Source: JBHIDJ01 sp046760105 (lineage in GTDB: Bacteria; Pseudomonadota; Gammaproteobacteria; Acidiferrobacterales; SPGG2). Taken from it: 16,518 nt of DNA. Each line of letters begins with the position of its first letter. The first letter of the stretch is position 1. Location: assembly GCA_046760105.1 (NCBI GenBank), contig JBHIDJ010000063.1, forward strand, positions 1-16,518. Direction: 5' to 3'. The notes beneath the pieces are model-generated. The model was not told where the DNA came from. It ran no database searches and worked only from the letters and a program-made list of their open reading frames with translations. The position numbers were made by a program, and so were the translations under genes. Shown here in pieces: positions 1 through 13,001 of the stretch.

Positions 1-67
1 GCGCTTTGCCATCCGCGAGGGCGGCCGCACCGTAGGCGCGGGGGTGGTGTCTAAAATACTGGAGTGA
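1..67 (+). CDS. tuf: Elongation factor Tu, C-terminal end only (cut by window edge)
   Basis: Only the last 21 residues and the TGA stop are present, reading RFAIREGGRTVGAGVVSKIL plus a final E. This is the end of the third beta-barrel domain of EF-Tu, which takes part in holding aminoacyl-tRNA and is highly conserved. The first base of the window is the last base of a codon. The sequence is identical to bases 16322-16388, the end of the complete tuf gene at the right edge. In many gammaproteobacteria a second tuf copy (tufB) lies just before tRNA-Trp and secE, and this fragment sits exactly there. Whether it is a separate copy or the same locus reached twice by the assembly cannot be told from the window. 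Confidence 0.95.
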   Translation, partial: RFAIREGGRTVGAGVVSKILE

Positions 68-131
68 ATCGTGAGTCGGAACAATCGGCGTTTATAACCC
101 TTTGAAAGATCTTCGTATTTCACGATTCACG
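64..131. repeat. Inverted heptad repeat between tuf and tRNA-Trp
   Basis: GTGAATCGTGA (64-74) is perfectly inverted as TCACGATTCAC (120-130), with a 45-base loop. The left arm begins in the last sense codon of tuf and contains its TGA stop. The arms are built from a 7-base unit close to GTGAATC. No T-run follows the right arm, so this does not look like an intrinsic terminator, and the tRNA begins 13 bases later. It could stabilise or mark the processing border between tuf mRNA and tRNA, but that is inference. The same structure appears at 16385-16451. Confidence 0.75.
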
Positions 132-143
132 CTTGACAGAATT

Positions 144-219
144 AGGCCAGTAGCTCAATTGGCAGAGCGTCGGTCTCCAAAACCGAAGGTTGGGGGTTCG
201 ATTCCCTCCTGGCCTGCCA
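144..219 (+). tRNA. trpT: tRNA-Trp (anticodon CCA)
   Basis: A 76-base cloverleaf can be folded by hand. The acceptor stem pairs AGGCCAG (144-150) with CTGGCCT (209-215), with discriminator G216 and an encoded CCA at 217-219. The D arm contains AGCTCAATTGGCAGAGC. The anticodon stem is TCGGT/ACCGA around loop CTCCAAA, with anticodon CCA at 177-179, which reads UGG (tryptophan). The T loop is TTCGATT. It closely resembles E. coli tRNA-Trp. It lies 76 bases after the tuf stop and 22 bases before secE on the same strand, so it is probably cut out of a tuf-trpT-secE transcript. No separate promoter is convincing: TTGACA at 133-138 has no -10 partner. Confidence 0.98.
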
Positions 220-241
220 GGGCGTTGGCTCAGGATTTGGG

Positions 242-592
242 TTGATTTTTGACAAGCTTAAGTTGTTGCTCGCGGTGCTGATTGTGGCGATCGGCGTCGG
301 GGGCTTCTATTATTTTGATGATCAGTCCGACTTGGTGCGTATACCTGGTCTGCTGTTGGCCTGTGCGCTCGCGGTAGTGGTGGGGTTACAAACGGCGCCT
401 GGCCGAGGCTTTCAGGAATTCGCTAAGGGCTCGCTGCGGGAGTTGCGTCAGGTGGTGTGGCCCACGCGTAAGGAGACGACGCAGGTGACGTTGGTCGTGG
501 TGGCTTTGGTCATCGCGGTGGCGCTGTTTCTGTGGGTCGTCGACCTGGGCCTACAAAAGGCCGTCAGACTATTAATTGGGCGGGGGTCCTGA
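242..592 (+). CDS. secE: Protein translocase subunit SecE
   Basis: SecE is the small essential clamp subunit of the SecYEG inner-membrane channel that exports unfolded proteins. The 116-residue product shows three membrane segments, at about residues 8-25, 34-50 and 83-105. Between the second and third lies an amphipathic stretch followed by the family signature RELRQVVWPTRKET (66-79), whose WPT motif (73-75) contacts SecY. E. coli SecE is 127 aa, so the N-terminus here is slightly shorter. The start is taken as TTG 242 because AGGA (232-235) sits six bases upstream and no ATG is available in frame before the first membrane helix. The TGA stop overlaps the nusG ATG by one base, suggesting coupled translation. 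Confidence 0.95.
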   Translation: MIFDKLKLLLAVLIVAIGVGGFYYFDDQSDLVRIPGLLLACALAVVVGLQTAPGRGFQEFAKGSLRELRQVVWPTRKETTQVTLVVVALVIAVALFLWVVDLGLQKAVRLLIGRGS

Positions 593-1125
593 TGGCAAAG
601 CGCTGGTACGTCGTGCATACGTTCTCGGGCTTTGAAAAGCACGTGGCCCGCTCGCTACAGGAACATATTAAGAATGCCGGCCTGCAGGAGAAGTTTGATG
701 AGATTTTGGTTCCCACGGAGGAAATCGTGGAGCTGAAGAGGGGCCAGAAGAGGACCAGCGAGCGCAAGTTCTTCCCAGGTTACGTTTTGGTGAGGATGGA
801 GATGGATGACGAGACGTGGCATCTCGTTAAGGCGGTCCCCAAGGTTAGCGGTTTTATTGGTGGTTCTAGTGCAAAACCGACGCCGATTTCAGACGGGGAG
901 GCCGACGCCATCCTGCAGCAGGTCAAAGAAGGCGAGGAAAAGCCGCGCCCCAAGTTTTCGTTTTCAGCCGGCGAGCAGGTACGAGTCATCGATGGCCCGT
1001 TCCAGGATTTCAATGGCACGGTGGAAGACGTCAACTACGAGAAGAACAAACTGCGCGTGTCGGTGTCTATTTTTGGGCGCCTGACGCCAGTGGAATTGGA
1101 TTTTAGTCAGGTAGAGAAAGGCTAA
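592..1125 (+). CDS. nusG: Transcription termination/antitermination factor NusG
   Basis: NusG rides on RNA polymerase, suppresses pausing, and links the polymerase to Rho or to the ribosome through S10. The 177-residue protein (E. coli 181) has the N-terminal NGN domain, starting KRWYVVHTFSGFEKHVARSL and including FFPGYVLVRMEM. A C-terminal KOW domain follows from about residue 125, with the motif GEQVRVIDGPFQDFNGTV. The ATG at 592 is chosen because it gives the family's usual start (MAKRWYVVHT) and has a G-run (582-586) upstream. The same frame stays open back to an ATG at 532, but those residues are secE read in another frame. Its partner surface on RNA polymerase is encoded by rpoB and rpoC in the same cluster. 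Confidence 0.98.
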   Translation: MAKRWYVVHTFSGFEKHVARSLQEHIKNAGLQEKFDEILVPTEEIVELKRGQKRTSERKFFPGYVLVRMEMDDETWHLVKAVPKVSGFIGGSSAKPTPISDGEADAILQQVKEGEEKPRPKFSFSAGEQVRVIDGPFQDFNGTVEDVNYEKNKLRVSVSIFGRLTPVELDFSQVEKG

Positions 1126-1126
1126 C

Positions 1127-1211
1127 AATCGTGAACCGTGATTCGTGAGCCGTAAACCGTAACAACAATAGGCTTTTGTGGCTCACGACTAACGATTAAC
1201 GACTAACGAAA
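1127..1211. repeat. Inverted heptad repeat array between nusG and rplK
   Basis: The left arm (1130-1164) reads as five degenerate 7-base units: CGTGAAC, CGTGATT, CGTGAGC, CGTAAAC and CGTAACA. The right arm (1184-1211) reads CACGACT, AACGATT, AACGACT and AACGAAA. The core TCGTGAGCC (1143-1151) is perfectly inverted as GGCTCACGA (1180-1188). Extended to 25 bases (1127-1151 against 1180-1204), 20 positions pair, around a 28-base loop. The array fills almost the whole 88-base spacer and ends against the rplK ATG. It has the same design as the spacers at 64-131 and 15108-15186. No terminator T-run is seen. Confidence 0.8.
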
Positions 1212-1213
1212 CA

Positions 1214-1645
1214 ATGGCAAAGAAAATCGAAGCCTATATTAAGTTACAGGTACCAGCTGGCCAAGCGAACCCCAGTCCGCCGGTAGGCCCGGCTTTAGGT
1301 CAGCACGGGTTGAATATTATGGAGTTTTGTAAGGCGTTCAATGCCGAAACGCAAGGTATGGAACAAGGACTTCCGATCCCCGTGGTTATCACCGTGTATA
1401 GCGACAAGAGTTTTACCTTTATTAGGAAGACGCCCCCTGCGTCGTTTCTATTAAGGAAGGCGGCTGGCGTCGAGAAGGGCAGTAGCACACCGCACAATGA
1501 TAAAGTGGGTAAAGTCACACGTGCGCAGCTAGAGGAGATCGCCAAGGCGAAGATGGTAGACCTGAATGCCTATGACGTTGATGCGGCTGTCAAGATCGTC
1601 GCTGGCAGCGCACGGAGCATGGGCATCGAGACCGAGGGTGTGTGA
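1214..1645 (+). CDS. rplK: 50S ribosomal protein L11
   Basis: L11 binds 23S rRNA at the base of the L7/L12 stalk in the GTPase-associated centre, and is the site where thiostrepton-type antibiotics act. The 143 residues match the usual length (E. coli 142). The N-terminal proline-rich segment PAGQANPSPPVGPALGQHG (about 14-32) is the family signature and carries the prolines linked to thiopeptide sensitivity, which are all present. The C-terminal rRNA-binding domain includes VGKVTRAQLEEIAKAKM. The ATG at 1214 has no recognisable Shine-Dalgarno sequence, since the preceding bases belong to the heptad repeat. rplA follows after a single base, as expected for coupled L11-L1 translation. Confidence 0.98.
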   Translation: MAKKIEAYIKLQVPAGQANPSPPVGPALGQHGLNIMEFCKAFNAETQGMEQGLPIPVVITVYSDKSFTFIRKTPPASFLLRKAAGVEKGSSTPHNDKVGKVTRAQLEEIAKAKMVDLNAYDVDAAVKIVAGSARSMGIETEGV

Positions 1646-1646
1646 C

Positions 1647-2336
1647 ATGGCGAAGTCAGGCAAGCGCATGAAACGCCTCCATGAGATGTTCGACACATCT
1701 CAGTCGTTTACAGTCGATGAGGCCTTGAAGCTGGTGAAGGGATCTGCCGGCTGCAAGTTTGATGAATCAGTGGATGTTGCGGTCAATCTCGGTATTGATG
1801 CCCGCAAATCGGATCAAAACGTGCGCGGCACGACGATTATGCCCCGCGGTACCGGCAAAGCCGTGCGGGTTGCGGTGTTTGCCGAGGGCGAGCAGGCTGA
1901 GGCGGCAACGCGGGCTGGGGCCGATATCGTGGGTTTCCAGGATCTAGCGGACAGGGTCAAAGAGGGCAAACTGGATTTCGATATGGTCATTGCCACGCCA
2001 GACGCGATGAAGTTCGTCGGTAAGCTAGGCCCGATTCTCGGTCCGCGTGGACTGATGCCCAATCCGAAGGTCGGCACGGTGACTCCGAACGTCGCCAAAG
2101 CGGTAGAAAACGCCAAGGCGGGCCAGGTGCAGTACCGTAACGACAAGGCGGGCATTATCCATTGTTCGATCGGCAAGGCCTCCTTCGAGGCCGATGCCCT
2201 GAAGGAGAACCTGACGGCGCTTATGGAGGCCTTGCGCAAGTCCAAGCCATCCACGTCCAAGGGCACCTATATTGAGAGGGTGACGTTATCGACGACGATG
2301 GGGCCTGGTGTGCGGGTAGACAGTCGTTCGTTCTAG
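1647..2336 (+). CDS. rplA: 50S ribosomal protein L1
   Basis: L1 forms the mobile L1 stalk that helps release deacylated tRNA from the E site. In E. coli it also represses translation of the L11-L1 message. The 229-residue product (E. coli 234) begins MAKSGKRMKRLHEMFD. It contains the conserved stretch KLGPILGPRGLMPNPKVGTV and ends with the usual TLSTTMGPGVRVD. The start at 1647 lies one base after the rplK stop and has GAGGG (1634-1638) eight bases upstream. An in-frame ATG at 1566 exists but lies within rplK and would add a non-homologous extension, so it was rejected. I do not see an obvious copy of the L1 rRNA site in the nusG-rplK spacer, where a leader operator would be expected. Confidence 0.98.
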   Translation: MAKSGKRMKRLHEMFDTSQSFTVDEALKLVKGSAGCKFDESVDVAVNLGIDARKSDQNVRGTTIMPRGTGKAVRVAVFAEGEQAEAATRAGADIVGFQDLADRVKEGKLDFDMVIATPDAMKFVGKLGPILGPRGLMPNPKVGTVTPNVAKAVENAKAGQVQYRNDKAGIIHCSIGKASFEADALKENLTALMEALRKSKPSTSKGTYIERVTLSTTMGPGVRVDSRSF

Positions 2337-2348
2337 GCGTCCTTTAAT

Positions 2349-2382
2349 GCCGGTCACCGGCGAAGTAGTGATGGAGGTGACT
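2349..2382 (+). promoter_or_regulatory. rplJ leader: palindrome that can also pair with the Shine-Dalgarno sequence
   Basis: GCCGGT (2349-2354) and ACCGGC (2356-2361) form a palindrome around one base, foldable as a GCCG/CGGC hairpin. GTCACC within it (2353-2358) is complementary to GGTGAC (2376-2381), which lies inside the perfect eight-base Shine-Dalgarno GGAGGTGA (2373-2380). A G-U pair extends this to seven. The two pairings share bases and exclude each other, so the leader could act as an on/off switch for L10 synthesis. L10(L12)4 is known to repress rplJ translation in E. coli. A role here is inference. Confidence 0.45.
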
Positions 2383-2386
2383 CATA

Positions 2387-2914
2387 ATGAGTCTAAACCT
2401 TGAGCAAAAAAAGGCCATTGTGGAGCAAGTGTCCAGCGCACTGGCGGGCGCTCAAGCAGCGGTGCTGGCGGAGTATCGCGGTCTTACGGTGGCACAGATG
2501 ACGACGTTGCGCAGGAAGGCGCGGGATTCGCAAGTCTACTTGCGCATCGTCAAAAACAACCTGGCGCGACGCGCGGTTGAGGGATCGGACTTTGAGTGCT
2601 TGAAGGACGAATTCGTCGGGCCACTTGCGCTTGCCGCCGGCGAGGATCCGGTCGCGGTAGCCAAGGTGTTAAGCGACTTTGCTAAGGATAACAGCGAGCT
2701 TCGCATCACTGCCGCAGCCATAGGCGGAAAGTTAATGTCTGAGGCCGAGGTCGATACCTTAGCAAAGCTGCCGGGGCGTGAGCAGCTGCTTGCCACGCTG
2801 CTGGGCACAATGAAAGCACCCGCGCAGCAGCTTGTGCAGGCGCTAAATGAGGTGCCCGCGAGGTTCGTGCGCACGCTTGCAGCCATAAGTGAGAAGAAAG
2901 AGGCTGCTAGTTGA
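2387..2914 (+). CDS. rplJ: 50S ribosomal protein L10
   Basis: L10 is the stalk base: its N-terminal domain binds 23S rRNA next to L11, and its C-terminal helix carries the L7/L12 dimers. The 175 residues (E. coli 165) show the expected N-terminal MSLNLEQKKAIVEQVSSALA, the segment VLAEYRGLTVAQMTTLR, and VYLRIVKNNLARRAVEG in the rRNA-binding domain. The alanine- and leucine-rich C-terminal helix (about 130-175, including LLGTMKAPAQQLVQALNEV) is where L7/L12 binds. The start has an ideal Shine-Dalgarno, GGAGGTGA, six bases upstream. The leader is only 50 bases, much shorter than the long E. coli rplJ leader. rplL follows after 38 bases. Confidence 0.98.
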   Translation: MSLNLEQKKAIVEQVSSALAGAQAAVLAEYRGLTVAQMTTLRRKARDSQVYLRIVKNNLARRAVEGSDFECLKDEFVGPLALAAGEDPVAVAKVLSDFAKDNSELRITAAAIGGKLMSEAEVDTLAKLPGREQLLATLLGTMKAPAQQLVQALNEVPARFVRTLAAISEKKEAAS

Positions 2915-2952
2915 ATATCTAGTTAAACCAATCAAGCTTTGGAGATTAAGTC

Positions 2953-3336
2953 ATGGCTGTATCTATAGAGGAAATCGCTGAAACACTTAGTAACATGCCA
3001 GTGCTGCAGCTAAACGAGTTACGGAAGGTGTTAGAAGAGAAATGGGACGTTTCTGCTGCTGCTCCCGCTGTCGCGGTAGCGGCTGCGCCCGGCGGGGCAG
3101 ACGCGGCGGCACCAGCGGCTGAGAAAACTGAGTTTGATGTCGTCCTCAGCACTATCGGCAGCAACAAGGTTCCCGTCATTAAGGTCGTCCGTGCGGCGAC
3201 TAATCTAGGCCTTAAGGAAGCCAAGGACTTGGTGGAGTCGACGCCGGCCACAGTCAAGGAGGGCGTAAACAAAGATGAGGCCGAAGATATCAAAAAGCAG
3301 CTTGAAGAGGTTGGCGCAACTGTCGAGCTTAAGTAG
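2953..3336 (+). CDS. rplL: 50S ribosomal protein L7/L12
   Basis: L7/L12 is the multi-copy acidic stalk protein that recruits and activates the translational GTPases, including the EF-G and EF-Tu encoded downstream. The 127-residue protein has the dimerising N-terminal helices (about 1-35, MAVSIEEIAETLSNMPVLQL). An alanine/proline/glycine-rich flexible hinge follows (about 36-57). The C-terminal factor-binding domain starts near residue 58 at EKTEFDVVL and contains the signature TNLGLKEAKDLVESTPATVK. Its start has GGAG (2941-2944) eight bases upstream. It is the last ribosomal gene before rpoB. E. coli needs several L7/L12 copies per ribosome, and the strong start fits that. Confidence 0.98.
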   Translation: MAVSIEEIAETLSNMPVLQLNELRKVLEEKWDVSAAAPAVAVAAAPGGADAAAPAAEKTEFDVVLSTIGSNKVPVIKVVRAATNLGLKEAKDLVESTPATVKEGVNKDEAEDIKKQLEEVGATVELK

Positions 3337-3518
3337 GCGCACCCGTGGTCGACTCGCCTTTCGACCCGAATAGTGCAGAGACCAGTTCATGTAATCAGTG
3401 GCGAGAATCGGGCATGTGGCCGCGTGCTGCAGGCTCGAGGCTGGCTGCTGCGTGGGTGTCATTGTCGGCAAACCGGAGCCGCTAAGGTCCGGCAAACGTG
3501 GTGAGGGCTAAAGCGTAA
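3337..3518 (+). promoter_or_regulatory. rplL-rpoB spacer with possible processing or attenuation hairpins
   Basis: This 182-base spacer is the longest non-coding stretch. CTCGCC (3353-3358) pairs with GGCGAG (3400-3405), and CGA (3350-3352) extends the stem to TCG (3408-3410) across a two-base bulge, enclosing about 41 bases. A second hairpin, CCGGA/TCCGG (3473-3477 with 3488-3492), lies between two direct copies of CGGCAAAC (3466-3473 and 3490-3497). Neither stem has a T-run. In E. coli the equivalent spacer holds an attenuator and an RNase III site that lower rpoBC relative to ribosomal genes. The position matches, but no sequence identity is claimed. I see no convincing sigma70 promoter. 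Confidence 0.4.
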
Positions 3519-7607
<4,089 letters not shown>

Positions 7608-7624
7608 ATTTTAGTACGCAGGTA

Positions 7625-7653
7625 CTCGGGCGTGTTCGCATCCGCAACCCGAG
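7625..7653 (+). other. Short hairpin in the rpoB-rpoC spacer
   Basis: CTCGGG (7625-7630) pairs perfectly with CCCGAG (7648-7653) around a 17-base loop, and two further pairs are possible beyond a two-base bulge. The 88-base spacer holds little else. The stem is followed by A-rich rather than T-rich sequence, so it is not a terminator. It might mark an RNA cleavage site or simply be chance. Confidence 0.3.
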
Positions 7654-7695
7654 AGTAAAACGCGTAAGCAATCAGATACCGCGGGAGACAAAACA

Positions 7696-11907
<4,212 letters not shown>

Positions 11908-11949
11908 CCGGGTCCCGCGCGCGCTTAACCCGGTGCGGACCGGTTTCGC

Positions 11950-11978
11950 TTGACACACAGCGGGTGTGTGCCTAGAAT
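11950..11978 (+). promoter_or_regulatory. Sigma70-type promoter upstream of rpsL (str operon)
   Basis: TTGACA (11950-11955) is a perfect -35 hexamer. TAGAAT (11973-11978) is a near-consensus -10 hexamer, and the spacer is the optimal 17 bases. Transcription would begin near 11985-11987, only a few bases before the terminator stem at 11991. The spacer itself contains CACACA (11954-11959) and TGTGTG (11965-11970) as a perfect inverted repeat around GCGGG. It lies in the rpoC-rpsL gap, where a str promoter would be expected. It is the only promoter-like site in the window that I find convincing. Confidence 0.7.
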
Positions 11979-11990
11979 CGCGCCCCACCT

Positions 11991-12030
11991 GACAGGCCGG
12001 GAGGTTCCGGCCTGTCGTTTTGTTTTTTTT
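11991..12030 (+). terminator. Strong intrinsic terminator between rpoC and rpsL
   Basis: GACAGGCCGG (11991-12000) pairs perfectly with CCGGCCTGTC (12007-12016) around loop GAGGTT. The 10-bp GC-rich stem is followed by a T-rich tract with one G (12018-12030). This is a textbook Rho-independent terminator. It would end the rpoBC transcript. It also lies downstream of the promoter at 11950-11978 and 18 bases before rpsL, so it should stop str transcripts unless it is read through or switched off. Confidence 0.9.
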
Positions 12031-12047
12031 GCGCGTTGACGAGTTCG

Positions 12048-12422
12048 ATGCCAACAATCAACCAATTGGTGCGAAAGGCGCGGCGACGCCAGACCAAAAA
12101 GTCAGCAGTGCCCGCGTTGGAGGGCTGTCCGCAGAAGCGCGGTGTGTGTACGCGTGTGTACACCACAACACCGAAAAAGCCGAACTCGGCGCTGAGGAAA
12201 GTGGCCAAAGTGCGTCTGACCAACGGCTACGAGGTTATTACCTATATCGGCGGCGAGGGCCATAATTTGCAGGAGCATTCGGTGGTGTTAATCAAGGGCG
12301 GGCGCGTAAAGGACCTCCCGGGGGTACGCTATCACACCGTACGGGGGGCCTTGGACACGGCCGGTGTCAGCGACCGCCATCAAGGCCGTTCCAAGTACGG
12401 GACCAAGCGGCCGAAGGCCTGA
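12048..12422 (+). CDS. rpsL: 30S ribosomal protein S12
   Basis: S12 sits at the decoding centre of the small subunit, where it affects translational accuracy and streptomycin response. The 124 residues equal the E. coli length, and the sequence aligns without gaps from memory. The decoding loops TTTPKKPNSALRK (39-51) and GGRVKDLPGVRYHT (84-97) keep Lys43 and Lys88, so the usual streptomycin-resistance changes are absent. Asp89 is the residue methylthiolated by RimO where that enzyme exists. The ATG at 12048 is chosen over the in-frame TTG at 12036 because it gives the family start (MPTINQLVRKAR). No good Shine-Dalgarno is visible; the upstream region is the terminator's T-tract plus about 17 bases. 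rpsG follows after 76 bases. Confidence 0.98.
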   Translation: MPTINQLVRKARRRQTKKSAVPALEGCPQKRGVCTRVYTTTPKKPNSALRKVAKVRLTNGYEVITYIGGEGHNLQEHSVVLIKGGRVKDLPGVRYHTVRGALDTAGVSDRHQGRSKYGTKRPKA

Positions 12423-12445
12423 AATGGTCGCAGTGGTTTGACGTT

Positions 12446-12489
12446 CGCCGTGCAGAGCCTGCGCGGCGTTTTATTCTATATATATATAG
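12446..12489 (+). promoter_or_regulatory. Terminator-like hairpin and (TA)6 tract between rpsL and rpsG
   Basis: CGCCGTGCA (12446-12454) pairs with TGCGCGGCG (12460-12468) as a 9-bp stem with one G-U pair and loop GAGCC. TTTTATTC follows at 12469-12476, so it resembles a weak intrinsic terminator inside the operon. Next comes a perfect palindromic TA run (12476-12489, CTATATATATATAG) ending nine bases before the rpsG start. In E. coli the S12-S7 intercistronic RNA is the binding site for repressor S7. This structure is in the equivalent place, but its role is inference. Confidence 0.5.
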
Positions 12490-12498
12490 TGAGCAGAG

Positions 12499-12969
12499 AT
12501 GCCAAGACGGAGAGAGGTTGCAAAGCGCGAGATCACCCCGGATCCCAAGTACGGGAGTGAAACGCTCGCCAAGTTTATTAACGTGGTGATGCGCCGCGGC
12601 AAGAAGTCCGTGGCCGAGAGAATCGTCTACGGGGCGCTAGACAGGGTCGCCGAACGTACTAAGGCGGATCCTTTGGAGGTCTTCAATCAGGCGCTTGACA
12701 ATGTGCGTCCGATCGTAGAGGTCAAAAGCCGGCGGGTTGGCGGCGCCACTTACCAGGTACCGGTGGAGGTGCGCCCAGTACGACAGTCCGCGCTGGCCAT
12801 GCGCTGGATGGTAGAGGCGGCGCGCGCCCGTTCCGGAAGATCAGCGCGTGAGCGTCTTGCGGCGGAATTTTTGGATGCGGCGGAAAAACGTGGCAATGCC
12901 GTGAAGAAGCGCGAAGACGCGCACCGTATGGCAGAGGCCAACAAGGCCTTTTCGCATTACCGCTGGTAG
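12499..12969 (+). CDS. rpsG: 30S ribosomal protein S7
   Basis: S7 starts assembly of the 30S head by binding 16S rRNA, and lies at the E site. The 156 residues match the common length. The N-terminus MPRRREVAKREITPDPKYGS, the conserved segments FINVVMRRGKKSVAERIVYG and GGATYQVPVEVRP, and the basic C-terminal helix with EDAHRMAEANKAFSHYRW all fit the family. In E. coli S7 also represses its own operon from the rpsL-rpsG gap, which here contains a hairpin. The start has only a weak purine stretch (GAGCAGAG). fusA follows 32 bases later, on the same strand and probably the same transcript. Confidence 0.98.
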   Translation: MPRRREVAKREITPDPKYGSETLAKFINVVMRRGKKSVAERIVYGALDRVAERTKADPLEVFNQALDNVRPIVEVKSRRVGGATYQVPVEVRPVRQSALAMRWMVEAARARSGRSARERLAAEFLDAAEKRGNAVKKREDAHRMAEANKAFSHYRW

Positions 12970-13001
12970 GCAGAGCTAGGATTGAACAGGGACAGCCGAT
13001 T

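Larger units (their letters stand above)
1..197. repeat. Terminal direct repeat, left copy
   Basis: These 197 bases are identical to 16322-16518 by direct comparison. The repeat spans the tuf 3' end, the tuf-tRNA spacer with its inverted repeat, and the first 54 bases of tRNA-Trp. The offset is 16,321 bases. The repeat makes the window look circular. A simpler explanation is an assembly path that leaves the fusA-linked tuf and enters the flank of the secE-linked tuf. Confidence 0.97.

Noticed and set aside
133..138. TTGACA just before tRNA-Trp as a promoter
   Set aside because: A -10 hexamer would have to lie inside the tRNA near 156-161, where the sequence is CAATTG, and the start site would fall within the tRNA gene.
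532..591. N-terminal extension of nusG
   Set aside because: It would encode secE sequence in another frame; the ATG at 592 gives the normal NusG N-terminus.
1127..1211. CRISPR array
   Set aside because: The units are seven bases without spacers and are inverted in the second half, unlike CRISPR repeats.
1566..1646. N-terminal extension of rplA into rplK
   Set aside because: The extra residues do not resemble L1; the ATG at 1647 has a good ribosome binding site and the family start.
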